NCBI GenBank assembly: GCA_023511995.1
Contig: JAIMAL010000002.1
Coordinates: 62,001 to 126,000, forward strand
From: Burkholderiales bacterium
GTDB taxonomy: Bacteria > Pseudomonadota > Gammaproteobacteria > Burkholderiales > Thiobacteraceae
Reading direction: 5' to 3'
DNA length: 64,000 nt
The notes beneath the pieces were generated by a model that made no database searches, was not told where the DNA came from, and saw nothing but the letters and a program-made list of their open reading frames with translations. Numbering within the stretch: position 1 is the first letter of the stretch; every line of letters starts with the position of its first letter. Below, piece by piece: positions 11,301-20,857 of this stretch. The translations under genes were made by a program, and so were the position numbers.

Positions 11301-12095
11301 CTATACCCCCCGAAACATGAATGCGGTCAAGACGAAATCCAACCCGAGCACGGCCAGCGAAGACGTCACCACGGTGCGCGTGGTGGCGTGGGAGACACCT
11401 TCCGCCGTGGGTGGCGCATCGTAACCCTCGAAGAGGGCGATGGCGGTGACGGCGACGCCGAACACCACGCTCTTGATCACGCCATTGACGATGTCCTGGC
11501 GGAAATCCACCGCCGCCTGCATCTGGGACCAGAACTGCCCTTCGTCCACGCCGATCAACACCACCCCCACCAGGTAGCCGCCGAAGACACCGATGGCGGA
11601 GAACAGGGCGGCAAGCAGGGGCATGGAGATGACTCCGCCCCAGAAGCGCGGCGCCACCACCCGGGCAATGGGATCGACCGCCATCATCTCCATGGCTGAA
11701 AGCTGCTCGGTGGCCTTCATCAAACCGATTTCCGCAGTGATGGCGGACCCCGCGCGGCTGGCGAAGAGCAGCGCCGCCAGCACCGGCCCCAGCTCCCGCA
11801 CCAGCGACAGGGCCACCAGCGTGCCCAGCGCCGACTCGGAGCCGTATTTCTGCAGGGTTTCATAACCCTGCAGGCCCAGCACCATGCCCACGAACAGCCC
11901 CGACACCAGAATGATGATCAGGGACAGCACGCCACTGAAGTAGATTTCCTTGATCGTGAGATGGAAACGGCGGAAGCTTGCCCCCGAGTGGAAAAGCGTG
12001 GCGACGAAGAAACGCGCCGCATAGCCCAGACGCCAGACGGCATCCACCACCCGGTGGCCAATCCCCCGCACGGTGCTGACCAGGCGCTCAGGCAT
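11301..12095 (-). CDS. mlaE: MlaE, lipid ABC transporter permease
   Basis: Starting at ATG 12095 ([11 protein letters not shown]), this is a 264-residue MlaE/YrbE permease. It has the [35 protein letters not shown] region, [35 protein letters not shown] (conserved coupling segment) and [22 protein letters not shown]. It is the membrane core of MlaFEDB. The start overlaps the mlaF 3' end by 8 bases. Confidence 0.96.
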   Translation of the reverse strand: MPERLVSTVRGIGHRVVDAVWRLGYAARFFVATLFHSGASFRRFHLTIKEIYFSGVLSLIIILVSGLFVGMVLGLQGYETLQKYGSESALGTLVALSLVRELGPVLAALLFASRAGSAITAEIGLMKATEQLSAMEMMAVDPIARVVAPRFWGGVISMPLLAALFSAIGVFGGYLVGVVLIGVDEGQFWSQMQAAVDFRQDIVNGVIKSVVFGVAVTAIALFEGYDAPPTAEGVSHATTRTVVTSSLAVLGLDFVLTAFMFRGV

Positions 12096-12900
12096 GGGCG
12101 ACCTCCACTTCAAGATCGGCGCCATAGGGGGCGGCGGGGTAATGGAAGGCCATCGGCCCATCGATCTCACCATGCACGAACTGGTGGACGAAGGGCGTGT
12201 CGGAATGGCGGATTTCCTCCGGCGTGCCCTGCGCGATCACCACGCCATCCGCCATGAAATAGATGTAGTCCACGATCCGCAGCGACTCCTGAACGTCATG
12301 GGTGACGATGATGGAGGTGGCCCCCAGCGCGTCGTTGAGGCGGCGCACCAGATTGCCGATGACACTCATGGAAATCGGGTCCAGGCCGGTGAAGGGTTCG
12401 TCGTACATGATGAGCATGGGATCGAGGGCAAGGCACCGTGCCAGCGCCACCCGCCGCGCCATGCCCCCGGAGAGCTCCGCCGGACGCATGTTCCACACCG
12501 CGTGCAGGCCCACCGCATGCAGCTTCATCATCACCAGGTCGCGGATGAGGGACTCCGGCAGCCGGGTGTGCTCCCGCAGCGGAAAAGCCACGTTGTCGAA
12601 CACGGTCATGTCCGTGAACAGCGCCCCGAACTGGAACAACATGCCCATGCGACGACGCAGGGCGAACACCCCCTCGCGATCCAACGCACTGGTCACCTGA
12701 CCGTCCACCACCACCTGGCCGCTGGTGGGCAGAATCTGCGCCCCGATCAGGCGCAAAAGCGTCGTCTTGCCGCAGCCGGACAGGCCCATGATGGCCACCA
12801 CCTTGCCGCGCGGGATGTCCATGTTGATGCCCTTGAGCACCGGCCGCACGTCGTAGGTGAAATTCACGTCCCGGATTTCGATCAGGTTCTCGGAAGCCAT
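12088..12900 (-). CDS. mlaF: MlaF, lipid ABC transporter ATPase
   Basis: Starting at ATG 12900 ([24 protein letters not shown]), this is a 270-residue ABC ATPase with Walker [10 protein letters not shown], signature [15 protein letters not shown] and Walker [14 protein letters not shown]. It drives MlaE-dependent phospholipid transport. It is the first gene of mlaFEDCB. The gene continues with tight overlaps into mlaE, so the operon promoter should lie between 12901 and 13010. Confidence 0.96.
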   Translation of the reverse strand: MASENLIEIRDVNFTYDVRPVLKGINMDIPRGKVVAIMGLSGCGKTTLLRLIGAQILPTSGQVVVDGQVTSALDREGVFALRRRMGMLFQFGALFTDMTVFDNVAFPLREHTRLPESLIRDLVMMKLHAVGLHAVWNMRPAELSGGMARRVALARCLALDPMLIMYDEPFTGLDPISMSVIGNLVRRLNDALGATSIIVTHDVQESLRIVDYIYFMADGVVIAQGTPEEIRHSDTPFVHQFVHGEIDGPMAFHYPAAPYGADLEVEVAHA

Positions 12901-13010
12901 GAATGTGCGCCAAAATCGCGGCATTCTACCCGAAACGTCGGTCTTCGGCCAGACAGAAACAGCACTGGTGACAGGACACCGTCATCCCCCGGGTGTGACG
13001 CCAGCACACG

Positions 13011-13502
13011 TCAATACCCCAGCACCTCCAGCAGGGTGCGCACCTGCACTAGGCTCGCAAGATCGGCATCGAGGGAGAGCAGGTAAAGCCTGTGGTTGCC
13101 GGCGAAAGCCTCCTTCGCCTTGGCCTGAAGGCGTGCGGCGAGGTCTTTCAGGTCGGTGCCGGCATCAAACCAGAGGAGAAAATCCCGTGTTTCGGCGGTG
13201 AGGAGCACGGCCCGCTCGCCCAAAGCGGCGATGCGCTCGTAGTCCCCCTGATCGGGCGCGCGCGGCGGATGCTCGAGGAGGAAACGGAAACGCTCCAGGG
13301 TCTCTTCGGCCCACGACGCCACCGTCGGCAGCGGGGCGTGGGCCCACAGGGGATAGGGCAGAAAGACGCAATCGAACTGGGTGTTGTAGTAGGCAAGCCG
13401 CCATTCCTCCGGCAGGTCTTCCGGGTAGAAGGGACCCACCCACTGGGGATGATCCCAGCCGATCGCACCGAGGGCGCAGAAATGTGTCGCCGCATGTGTC
13501 AT
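13011..13502 (-). CDS. DUF72-like short protein of unknown function
   Basis: This is a 163-residue protein. Its N-terminal half (IGWDHPQWVGPFYPEDLPEEWRLAYYNTQFDCVFL) recalls the start of DUF72 TIM-barrel proteins (strand, then FYP..LP, then YY...F). However, it is much shorter than the usual about 240 residues and lacks the rest of the barrel. It could be a divergent relative or a reduced form. It is divergently transcribed from the monooxygenase gene at 13529 with only 26 bases between starts. Function unknown. Confidence 0.7.
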   Translation of the reverse strand: MTHAATHFCALGAIGWDHPQWVGPFYPEDLPEEWRLAYYNTQFDCVFLPYPLWAHAPLPTVASWAEETLERFRFLLEHPPRAPDQGDYERIAALGERAVLLTAETRDFLLWFDAGTDLKDLAARLQAKAKEAFAGNHRLYLLSLDADLASLVQVRTLLEVLGY

Positions 13503-13528
13503 AGGGTAGGATTATCCCCCACACGGGC

Positions 13529-14602
13529 ATGCACTTCGATCTCTTTCATGAGCTGGCCATGCCACCGCAGCTTGGCCGCAGCGAAACCCAGGCGGTGGCG
13601 GACTGGCTTTGCGAGCTGGAACTCGCGGACACGCTGGGCTTCCGCTGCGCCTGGCTGCCGGAGCATCACTTCAGCGGCGACTATTCCCATTGCGCTGCGC
13701 CCGATCTTCTGCTGGCCGCGGCGAGCACCCGCACCCGCCGGCTGCGTCTGGGTCTGGCGGTGATCCCGCTTCCCCTCCATCACCCGGTGCGCGTGGCGGA
13801 ACGGGTGGCGACCCTCGATGTGCTCTCCGGCGGCCGCCTCGAGGTGGGTATTGGGCGCGGTTTTTCGCCCCTGGAGTACGCGGTATTCGGCGCCGATCAG
13901 AAAAACAGCCGCGCCATCATGACGGAGGCCTTGGCACTGCTGCGCGCGAGTTTCCGCCGCGAGCCGGTGCGGCTCGTAAGCGGCGAGACGGTCAACATCC
14001 TGCCCAAGCCGGTGCAGGCGGCACCGCCCCTGTGGGCGGCGGCGGTGAGCCCCGAGGGTTTCGCCTGGGCGGCCGACCAGAAGCTGCCCGTGCTTGCCGG
14101 GCCCTTCAAACCGTGGTTCATGACCCGCGCCGACCTCGCCGCCTATCGCGCAGCCTGGCCCCCTTCCACGCCGCCTTCCATCGGTCTTGCCCTGGGCATT
14201 TTCTGTCTGCGCGATGGGCGTCGGGCGCGCAGGCTCGCCGCGCCCGCCTTCGAGTGGTTCTACCGTGAGCTCTTCCGCGTCACCGCCCCGGTGCTTGAGC
14301 GCCTCTACCCGGGCTATGAACATTTCGCAAGCCTTGGCCGCTTCCGTCACCTCCTGCGGCTGGGCGTCAATCTGCGTTTCCTCACCACCTTCGGCATGGC
14401 TGTCGTCGGCTCCCCCGAGGAATGCGTGGAGGCGCTCGGCAAATACCGCGAGGCGGGCGTCACCCATCTGCTGTGTGCGGTGGGGGCGGGTGCCTTGCCC
14501 ACCGACCTGGTGCGGGAATGCCTGCACGTGCTCGCCGAGGAGGTGATGCCCCATTTCGCCGTGGGGGATGGGCCTGATCATGCGGGTTCTGCTCACCGGT
14601 AG
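13529..14602 (+). CDS. LLM-class flavin-dependent monooxygenase
   Basis: This 357-residue protein has a luciferase-like (bacterial luciferase family) TIM barrel. MHFDLFHELAMP opens strand 1, GFRCAWLPEHHFSGDYS is the conserved helix/strand 2 motif with EHHF, and GLAVIPLPLHHPVRVAERVATLDVLSGGRLEVGIGRGF is the family signature. It probably uses FMNH2 or F420-type flavin and oxygen on an unknown substrate. It overlaps the following epimerase gene, suggesting a shared pathway. Confidence 0.9.
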   Translation: MHFDLFHELAMPPQLGRSETQAVADWLCELELADTLGFRCAWLPEHHFSGDYSHCAAPDLLLAAASTRTRRLRLGLAVIPLPLHHPVRVAERVATLDVLSGGRLEVGIGRGFSPLEYAVFGADQKNSRAIMTEALALLRASFRREPVRLVSGETVNILPKPVQAAPPLWAAAVSPEGFAWAADQKLPVLAGPFKPWFMTRADLAAYRAAWPPSTPPSIGLALGIFCLRDGRRARRLAAPAFEWFYRELFRVTAPVLERLYPGYEHFASLGRFRHLLRLGVNLRFLTTFGMAVVGSPEECVEALGKYREAGVTHLLCAVGAGALPTDLVRECLHVLAEEVMPHFAVGDGPDHAGSAHR

Positions 14603-15464
14603 CGCCTCGCATCTCGCCCGGGTCCTGCTGCCGCGCCTCTGTGCAGCGCCCTGGGTGGAGGCGGTGGTGGGCTGCGATGTGCGCCCGACGCCCTTTCGCC
14701 ATGCCAAGCTCATTGCCCACCGCCTGGATATCCGGGAGGCAGGCTTCGAGGGGCTCATCGCGGGCTGCGATGCGCTGGTGCATCTGGCCTTCGTCGTGCT
14801 GCGCGGGCGGCTCGATGCGCCAAGCATGCGCGCGGTGAACGTGGAAGGCACCCGGCGGGTGTTCACCCTGGCCGCCGAACGGGGAGTACAACGGCTCGTG
14901 CACCTGTCCAGCGCCGCCGTCTATGGCGGGGGCGAGAATCTCACCGAAGCCGCGCCGCTCGCTCCCCTGCCGGGTTTTCTCTATGCCCACCACAAGGCGG
15001 AAGTGGAGGCCTGGCTCGCCGCCACGCTGCCGCAGGTGGTGCGCCTGCGCCCCCACGCCATTCTCGGCCCCCATTGCCAGCCCCTGCTGGCAACGCTGCT
15101 CAGGCTGCCCCTTGGTGTGAAGGTGTCCGGCCCAGCGCCGCGCCTGCAATGCGTGCACGAAGAGGACGTGGCAGACGCCATCCTCGCCGCCCTTGAGCGG
15201 CCAGTGGCTGGTCCCTTCAACCTCGCTGCGCCCGGCAGCTTCACCCTCGATGCGCTGCCCGGGCGTCGCCTGCCGCTGCCCTTTTTCCTCGCCCGGGGTC
15301 TGTTGTCCACCGCCTGGCGCCTCACCGGTTTCGGTGGCGAGCCCGGGTGGCTGGCGGGGCTGCGCCATTCCCTCACCCTCGACTGCAGCCGCGCCCACAC
15401 CGAGCTTGGCTGGCAGCCCCGGCACGACGTGACGGCGATCCTCGGTGCTATGATCCCCCCATGA
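14580..15464 (+). CDS. NAD(P)-dependent epimerase/dehydratase family protein
   Basis: This is an extended SDR of about 294 residues from ATG 14580 (MRVLLTGSASHLARVLLPRL). The N-terminal Rossmann motif is atypical, TGSASHLAR rather than TGxxGxxG. The catalytic pattern is LVHLSSAAVYGGG ... YAHHKAEVE, where YxxxK appears as YAHHK. It could act on a nucleotide sugar or other polyol. Its 5' end lies inside the monooxygenase gene, and its stop overlaps the next gene by ATGA, so the three genes form one coupled unit. Confidence 0.85.
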   Translation: MRVLLTGSASHLARVLLPRLCAAPWVEAVVGCDVRPTPFRHAKLIAHRLDIREAGFEGLIAGCDALVHLAFVVLRGRLDAPSMRAVNVEGTRRVFTLAAERGVQRLVHLSSAAVYGGGENLTEAAPLAPLPGFLYAHHKAEVEAWLAATLPQVVRLRPHAILGPHCQPLLATLLRLPLGVKVSGPAPRLQCVHEEDVADAILAALERPVAGPFNLAAPGSFTLDALPGRRLPLPFFLARGLLSTAWRLTGFGGEPGWLAGLRHSLTLDCSRAHTELGWQPRHDVTAILGAMIPP

Positions 15465-16177
15465 CCGATGCCGCCATCGAGCTCACCGAAGTGCGCAAGT
15501 CCTACGGCCCGGTGGCCGCCCTTTGCGGCATTTCCCTCACCGTGCCGCAGGGGGTCGCCTTCGGCCTGGTGGGGGCCAACGGTGCGGGCAAGACCACCCT
15601 CATCAAATGCATGCTGGATTTCGTGCACTTGGATGGTGGCACCATCCGCCTGCTGGGCGTGACACACCGCTCGGTCGCCGCCCGCCGGCCGCTCGCCTAT
15701 CTGCCGGAAAATTTCTTGCCTTTCCACCATCTCACCGGACGCGAGTTCCTGCGCTACCTGCAGACCCTGCGCGGGGAGCCTTATTCGGAAGAGGAGATCC
15801 GCGCCTACTTTAGCGCCCTCGACTTCGACCCCGCCGCGCTTGACCGGCTGGCCCGCACCTACTCCAAAGGCATGACGCGCAAACTGGGGCTTGCCGCCTG
15901 TCTTGCCAGCCGGGCGCGTCTGTTTGTCCTCGACGAACCCATGAGCGGGCTGGACCCGAAGGCGCGAGCGCTCCTCAAACGGGAGCTTGCAGCCCTCACC
16001 GCGGCGGGCAGAACGGTGTTCATGAGCACCCATAGCCTCGCCGACGTGGAGGAATTGTGCGCCGCCATGGCCATCCTCCATGATGGCCGTCTGCGCTTTG
16101 CCGGCACCCCCGCCGCCTGCCGCGAGCAGTTTGCAAGCCCGACGCTGGAGGAAGCCTATCTTGCCGCAATCGGCTGA
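15461..16177 (+). CDS. ABC transporter ATP-binding protein (no cognate permease nearby)
   Basis: This is a 238-residue ATPase from ATG 15461 (MTDAAIELTEVRKSYG). Walker A is GANGAGKTT, the Q-loop region is LAYLPENFLPFHHLTGREFL, the signature is YSKGMTRKLGLAACL and Walker B is LFVLDEPMSGLDP. The YLPEN..... motif and C-terminal 'PTLEEAYLAAIG' are typical of ABC-2 exporter ATPases. No permease gene follows; the next gene is a regulator after 102 bases, so the partner must be elsewhere. Confidence 0.92.
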   Translation: MTDAAIELTEVRKSYGPVAALCGISLTVPQGVAFGLVGANGAGKTTLIKCMLDFVHLDGGTIRLLGVTHRSVAARRPLAYLPENFLPFHHLTGREFLRYLQTLRGEPYSEEEIRAYFSALDFDPAALDRLARTYSKGMTRKLGLAACLASRARLFVLDEPMSGLDPKARALLKRELAALTAAGRTVFMSTHSLADVEELCAAMAILHDGRLRFAGTPAACREQFASPTLEEAYLAAIG

Positions 16178-16279
16178 AGGCGCAGCCGGCCGGCTTGGTT
16201 TTGCCGGCGCCCTTCTGGCAAAATGGGCAAAAAAGCAGAATTCCCAATTGGGCGCAGAGGCAGTTTTCGTAGGAGTGCC

Positions 16280-17725
16280 ATGACCACGCCGCAAGACGAA
16301 AAACCTGCTCTGCTGATCGTCGATGACGATCCTCTGATCAGTGAAACCCTGAGCTTCGTGCTCGCGCGCAAGTTCCGCGTCTATACCGCCGATTCGCGGG
16401 CGCGCGCCCAGGTCCTGTTGCAGGAGCTGGAATCCCCGCCTGAACTCGCGCTGGTGGACCTGGGTCTGCCGCCGCTTCCCCATCTGCCGGACGAAGGCTT
16501 TCACCTCATTTCCGAGCTGCTCGCCTATTCGCCGGACATCAAAATCCTGGTCCTGTCGGGGCAGAACGACGAGGCCAACGCCCGCCATGCGCGCACCCTG
16601 GGCGCCATCGATTTCATCGCCAAACCCTGCGACCCCGACGTCCTCACCCGGCACCTGGAACGGGCCCTCGAGGCGCGGCGTGCCGAGGTGGCGGCGGAAG
16701 CGGCGGCGGAAAGCGATGCCACCTGCGGCATCGTCGGCGAAAGTCCCCCGGTGGCCAAGCTGCGGCAGCAGATCGCCCAGTTCGCGGATTCCCCCTTCCC
16801 CGTGCTCATCGAAGGCGAATCCGGCAGCGGCAAGGAACTGGTCGCCGCCTGCCTGCACCGGCTGAGCAGTCGCCGCAGGAAGCCCTTCCTCGCCCTGAAC
16901 TGCGCGGCCATCTCGCCCACCCTGGTGGAGCCCACCCTCTTCGGTTACAGCAAGGGCGCATTCACCGGCGCCCAGACCGCGCGCTCTGGCTATTTCGAGG
17001 ATGCCAGCGACGGCACGCTGTTTCTGGACGAGATCGGCGAGCTGCCCTTCGAGTTGCAGGCGAAACTGCTGCGCGTTTTGGAAAATGGCGAATTCCAGAG
17101 GGTGGGCGAAACCCAGACCCGGCATTCCAATGCGCGCATCGTCGCCGCCACCAATCGCGACCTGCGAGCGGAAATCCGCGCCGGACGTTTCCGCGCCGAT
17201 CTCTACCATCGCCTGTCGGTGTTCACCATCGATGTGCCTCCCCTGCGGGAGCTGGGCGAGGACAAGCTGGCGCTGCTCGACCATTTCCGCAATTTCTACG
17301 CCCGTCAGGCCAAGGTGGAACCCTTCGAACTGGACAAGCAGGCCACGGCGCGCTGGATGAGCTACCCCTTCCCGGGCAACGTGCGCGAGCTGCGCAACAT
17401 CGTCATCCGGCTCACAACCAAGTATGGGGGCCAACGGGTCAGCGCCGAAGCCCTCGAGGACGAGCTGGACAGCGAAATCCACGTGCCCGATCCCCTGGCC
17501 GCCCTCACCCGCGGCGAGGCCGTGGAGGAAATGGCGCGCAAGCACCTGTCAAGCACCACCCACTTCAACCTGGACCAGACCCTCAAGCAGTGGGAAAAGG
17601 CCTACGTGGAAGCGGCGCTCAAGATCACCCACGGCAATCTGAGCCAGGCCGCGAAACTGCTGGGGGTGAACCGCACCACGCTCTACAGCCGCATGCAGTC
17701 CTACGAAAACGCGGCCCGCGAATAG
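16280..17725 (+). CDS. Sigma54-dependent response regulator (NtrC/PrsR type)
   Basis: This is a 481-residue protein with REC, AAA+ and Fis-type HTH domains. It starts at ATG 16280 with AGGAG at 16271-16275. The receiver has the acidic pair (IVDDDP), the phosphoacceptor Asp in LVDLGLPP and the Lys in FIAKPC. The AAA+ domain has Walker A GESGSGKE and the sigma54-contact loop GAFTGA. The C-terminus [20 protein letters not shown] is a Fis-type HTH. The receiver resembles PrsR of PEP-CTERM/EPS systems. No histidine kinase is adjacent. It immediately precedes the pilus-like operon and may control it (inference). Confidence 0.93.
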   Translation: MTTPQDEKPALLIVDDDPLISETLSFVLARKFRVYTADSRARAQVLLQELESPPELALVDLGLPPLPHLPDEGFHLISELLAYSPDIKILVLSGQNDEANARHARTLGAIDFIAKPCDPDVLTRHLERALEARRAEVAAEAAAESDATCGIVGESPPVAKLRQQIAQFADSPFPVLIEGESGSGKELVAACLHRLSSRRRKPFLALNCAAISPTLVEPTLFGYSKGAFTGAQTARSGYFEDASDGTLFLDEIGELPFELQAKLLRVLENGEFQRVGETQTRHSNARIVAATNRDLRAEIRAGRFRADLYHRLSVFTIDVPPLRELGEDKLALLDHFRNFYARQAKVEPFELDKQATARWMSYPFPGNVRELRNIVIRLTTKYGGQRVSAEALEDELDSEIHVPDPLAALTRGEAVEEMARKHLSSTTHFNLDQTLKQWEKAYVEAALKITHGNLSQAAKLLGVNRTTLYSRMQSYENAARE

Positions 17726-17743
17726 GGGGAAGGCAGCCTTCGC

Positions 17744-19069
17744 GTGTATCTCGAGTTTTTCGGTCTCAGAGAACCCCCCTTCCGCATCACGCCCAATCCG
17801 GATTTCTTTTTCCCGGGGGGCAACCGCGGCGCCATCCTCGATGCCCTGATCTACGCTGTCACCCATGGCGAAGGCATCGTCAAGGTGATCGGCGAGGTGG
17901 GCAGCGGCAAGACCATGCTTTGCCGCATGCTGGAGGCAAGCCTCCCCGCCACCGTGGATACCGTCTATCTCGCCAACCCCAGCATGGGGCCGGAGGAGAT
18001 CCTGCATGCCATCGCCCTCGATCTGCAGCTTCCGGTGGCGGCGGAGGCGCCCCGCCTGCAGGTCATGCAAGCCCTCCACGAGCATCTCCTGAAACGCCAC
18101 GGCGAAGGCCGGCAGGTCGTTCTCTTCGTCGAGGAGGCGCAGGCCATGCCGCTGCCCACCCTGGAGGAGATTCGGCTCCTGTCCAATCTGGAGACACGCC
18201 ACCACAAGCTTCTCCAGATCGTCCTCTTCGGCCAGCCGGAGCTCGATGAGCTGCTCACCGACCCGGCTATCCGCCAACTGCGGGAGCGCATCGTGCACAG
18301 CTTCCACCTCGATCCCCTGAATGCCGTGGACACCCGCGCCTACCTCAATTTCCGCATGCGGCAGGCGGGCTACAAGGGACCGGATGTATTCAGCGCCGGC
18401 GCTGTGCGGGAAATCGCGCGCGCCTCGCTGGGGCTCACCCGACGCATCAACATCATCGCCGACAAGGCCCTGCTGCTCGCCTACACCGAGCGCACCCATG
18501 AGGTGACGGCGCGCCACGTGCTCGCCGCCGCCAGGGATTCGGAGTTCATCGATTTCAGCCGGCCGCAACCGGCGCGGCCGTGGCGGGGCTTGCTTCTCCT
18601 CCTTTGCGGGGGGCTTGTCGGTTTCGCCCTCGCCCGGCTGTGGCCGCCCGCGCCGGCCCGCCCGGCACCCGCCGCCCCCCTGGCCGTGCCCGCGCCAAGC
18701 CCTGCACCGCCGCCGGCCCCGGCGGCCAAACCCGCGGGCCTTGCCGAGCAGCGCTTCGCCGCCACCGAGGCGTGGCTTGCCAGCGCCCCCGAAGACACCT
18801 TCAGCATCCATATCCAGCTCATCCATGCCACCCAGCCGGAAAAGCTCGAGCGCTATCTCCAGGAACTTGGCAAACTCGTTGAAATAGAGAGGGTTTTTGT
18901 GTACCGTACACGAGCGGGTGGCAAACCCGCCGTCAGTGTCCTCTACGGCAGTTTTGCCAGTCGGGCCGCCGCGCAGGAGGCCATGCAGAACCTGCCCGCC
19001 TCCCTTCGCGCCCAGCGCCCTTATCTGCGCAGCGTGCGCGGTGTGCGATTGGAGCTTAGCCAACGTTGA
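17744..19069 (+). CDS. mshM: MshM/ExeA-like ATPase with transmembrane helix and SPOR-like domain
   Basis: This 441-residue protein starts at GTG 17744. An N-terminal AAA ATPase (ExeA/GspA family; FGLREPPFRITPNPDFFF, Walker A GEVGSGKT, Walker B VLFVEEAQ) is followed by a membrane helix (LLLLLCGGLVGFALARLW, about residue 285), a Pro/Ala linker and a C-terminal SPOR-like domain (FSIHIQLIHATQPEKLERYLQEL...). In MSHA and T2SS systems such proteins help insert the secretin through peptidoglycan. It starts 18 bases after the regulator stop. Confidence 0.9.
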   Translation: MYLEFFGLREPPFRITPNPDFFFPGGNRGAILDALIYAVTHGEGIVKVIGEVGSGKTMLCRMLEASLPATVDTVYLANPSMGPEEILHAIALDLQLPVAAEAPRLQVMQALHEHLLKRHGEGRQVVLFVEEAQAMPLPTLEEIRLLSNLETRHHKLLQIVLFGQPELDELLTDPAIRQLRERIVHSFHLDPLNAVDTRAYLNFRMRQAGYKGPDVFSAGAVREIARASLGLTRRINIIADKALLLAYTERTHEVTARHVLAAARDSEFIDFSRPQPARPWRGLLLLLCGGLVGFALARLWPPAPARPAPAAPLAVPAPSPAPPPAPAAKPAGLAEQRFAATEAWLASAPEDTFSIHIQLIHATQPEKLERYLQELGKLVEIERVFVYRTRAGGKPAVSVLYGSFASRAAAQEAMQNLPASLRAQRPYLRSVRGVRLELSQR

Positions 19070-19102
19070 AGGCAGCCCGCCGGGGCGGAGAGGAAAACCA
19101 TC

Positions 19103-20857
19103 GTGTGGCGCCCAATCATCGCTGCGATTCCCCCCCTCTGGCTCACTTTGGCCCTGCTGGGCCTGGCCGGCTGTGCCGATTCCCCCCGCATCCCCCTCTC
19201 ACCGGGGCACATCAGCACTCCGGCCACCCCGGCCGCGAGCGACATTCCCGCGCCGGTCACCGCGCCGCCGCAGTTGCCACCGCCCAAGGCCGCAGCCAAG
19301 GCACCCACTTACAGCGTGGTGGTCACCGAGGTGCCGGTGAAGGAACTCCTCTTCGCCCTGGCCCGGGATACCCAGCTCAACATCGACGTCCATCCCAACA
19401 TCCAGGGTGTTGTCACCCTCAACGCCATCAACGAAACGCTGCCGGCCATCCTCGACCGCATCGCCAATCAGGCGAACATCCGTTACCGCCTCGAAGGCAA
19501 AACCCTGATCGTCGAGCCCGACGCCCCCTACCTCAAGGCCTATCGCGTCGATTACGTGAATCTGAGCCGCAAGACCACCTCCAGCATCGGCGTCTCCGCA
19601 CAGGTGGCCACGACCGGCGGCGGCACCGGTGCCGGTGCCGGAGCCGCGGCGGGGAGCAATGCTTCCAGCACCACCGTCACCACCACTTCCAACAATGAGT
19701 TCTGGGAGGTGCTTGCCGCCAACATCCGCGACATCCTGCGCACCACCCGCGCCGCCGTCCTCACCGCGGAGGAACGCAATGCGCGGGTGGAGGCATTGCG
19801 GGCGGCGCGGGAGGAGCGTCTCCAGCAGGCCGCGGCGGTGGCGCGGGCCGGTCAGGCGGCCCCCACGCTGTTCAAGGAGGTATTCGGCCAGGGCGCGCAG
19901 GCGCCACTCGAGGAGCGCAAGGACGACGTCATCGTCAACCCCGTGGGGGGTACCGTGCTGGTGATGGCCACGGAAGCGCAGCACAAGCTGGTGCAGCAGT
20001 ATCTGCAAGGCGTGCAGGCGGCGGCCAACCGGCAGGTGCTCATCGAAGCCACCATCGTCGAGGTGACCCTGAAGGACGAATTCAGCGCCGGCATCGATTG
20101 GCAGCGGGCGCTCACCAGCGGCGCGGGGGCCGGCTTCTTTTTCAGCACCACGCCCAATCTCGCTGTCGCCTCGCCCTTTTTCACCCTCACCTACCGCAAC
20201 ACCAACCGCGACTTCACCGCGGCGGTGAAGTTGTTGGAATCCTTCGGTGAGGCGCGGGTGTTATCCAGCCCCAAACTCATGGTGCTCAACAACCAGACCT
20301 CCATGCTCAAGGTGGTGGACAACCTGGTGTATTTCTCGGTCGATGTGCAACAGGGGGCGCAGACCACGGGTGGGGTGATCGTCCAGCCCACCTTCACCAC
20401 CACCGCCCATACCGTCCCGGTGGGGGTCATCATGGCGGTGACGCCGCAAATCAACGCCAATGGGCGGGTGACGCTGGTGGTGCGCCCCACCATCACGCGC
20501 AAGGCAGATGTGGCGCTGGACCCCAATCCGGAGCTGGCCAAGGTCAACGTGAAAAACGAAGTGCCGGTGATCCAGGTGCGGGAGATGGAATCCGTGCTGC
20601 AGGTGGCGAGTGGGGAAACCGTGGTGCTGGGCGGACTCATGCAGGATGACAGCGCGAAAAACCGCGACGGTCTGCCCGGGCTCACGGAAAATCCCCTCAC
20701 CAACTTCCTCGTCGGCAAACGGGATCGCAAGGTCAAACAGACCGAGCTGGTGATCTTCCTGCGGCCGACGGTGATCGACCATCCCAGCCTCACCAGCAGC
20801 GAGCTTTCCTTCTACCGCCGCTACCTGCCCAAGGCCGAAGAATCGCCCAAGCCATGA
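19103..20857 (+). CDS. mshL: MshL, MSHA-type secretin
   Basis: This 584-residue outer-membrane secretin lipoprotein starts at GTG 19103 with GGAGAGG upstream. The lipobox is LAGC (Cys about 27). Residues 70-170 hold a secretin/TonB short N-terminal domain (VPVKELLFALARDTQLNIDVHPN), followed by a Gly/Ser/Thr-rich linker. The C-terminal half is the secretin domain (VLIEATIVEVTLKDEFSAGIDW, and the signature region VASGETVVLGGLMQDDSAKNRDGLPGL). It would form the exit pore. The stop overlaps the next start (ATGA). Confidence 0.93.
   Translation: MWRPIIAAIPPLWLTLALLGLAGCADSPRIPLSPGHISTPATPAASDIPAPVTAPPQLPPPKAAAKAPTYSVVVTEVPVKELLFALARDTQLNIDVHPNIQGVVTLNAINETLPAILDRIANQANIRYRLEGKTLIVEPDAPYLKAYRVDYVNLSRKTTSSIGVSAQVATTGGGTGAGAGAAAGSNASSTTVTTTSNNEFWEVLAANIRDILRTTRAAVLTAEERNARVEALRAAREERLQQAAAVARAGQAAPTLFKEVFGQGAQAPLEERKDDVIVNPVGGTVLVMATEAQHKLVQQYLQGVQAAANRQVLIEATIVEVTLKDEFSAGIDWQRALTSGAGAGFFFSTTPNLAVASPFFTLTYRNTNRDFTAAVKLLESFGEARVLSSPKLMVLNNQTSMLKVVDNLVYFSVDVQQGAQTTGGVIVQPTFTTTAHTVPVGVIMAVTPQINANGRVTLVVRPTITRKADVALDPNPELAKVNVKNEVPVIQVREMESVLQVASGETVVLGGLMQDDSAKNRDGLPGLTENPLTNFLVGKRDRKVKQTELVIFLRPTVIDHPSLTSSELSFYRRYLPKAEESPKP

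Noticed and set aside
16178-16279. Sigma54 promoter (TGGC...GC) upstream of the response regulator
   Set aside because: The best candidate, TGGCAAAATGGGC, has the GG and GC elements about 10 rather than 12 bases apart and lacks the TTGC box.
14981-17545. An 854-codon minus-strand frame and other long antisense frames (for example 62-1420 plus, 5217-6461 minus, 30930-32228 plus, 60700-62121 plus)
   Set aside because: They lie wholly opposite well-recognised genes, have no recognisable domains and show the His/Arg/Gly-rich composition produced by antisense reading of GC-rich coding DNA.
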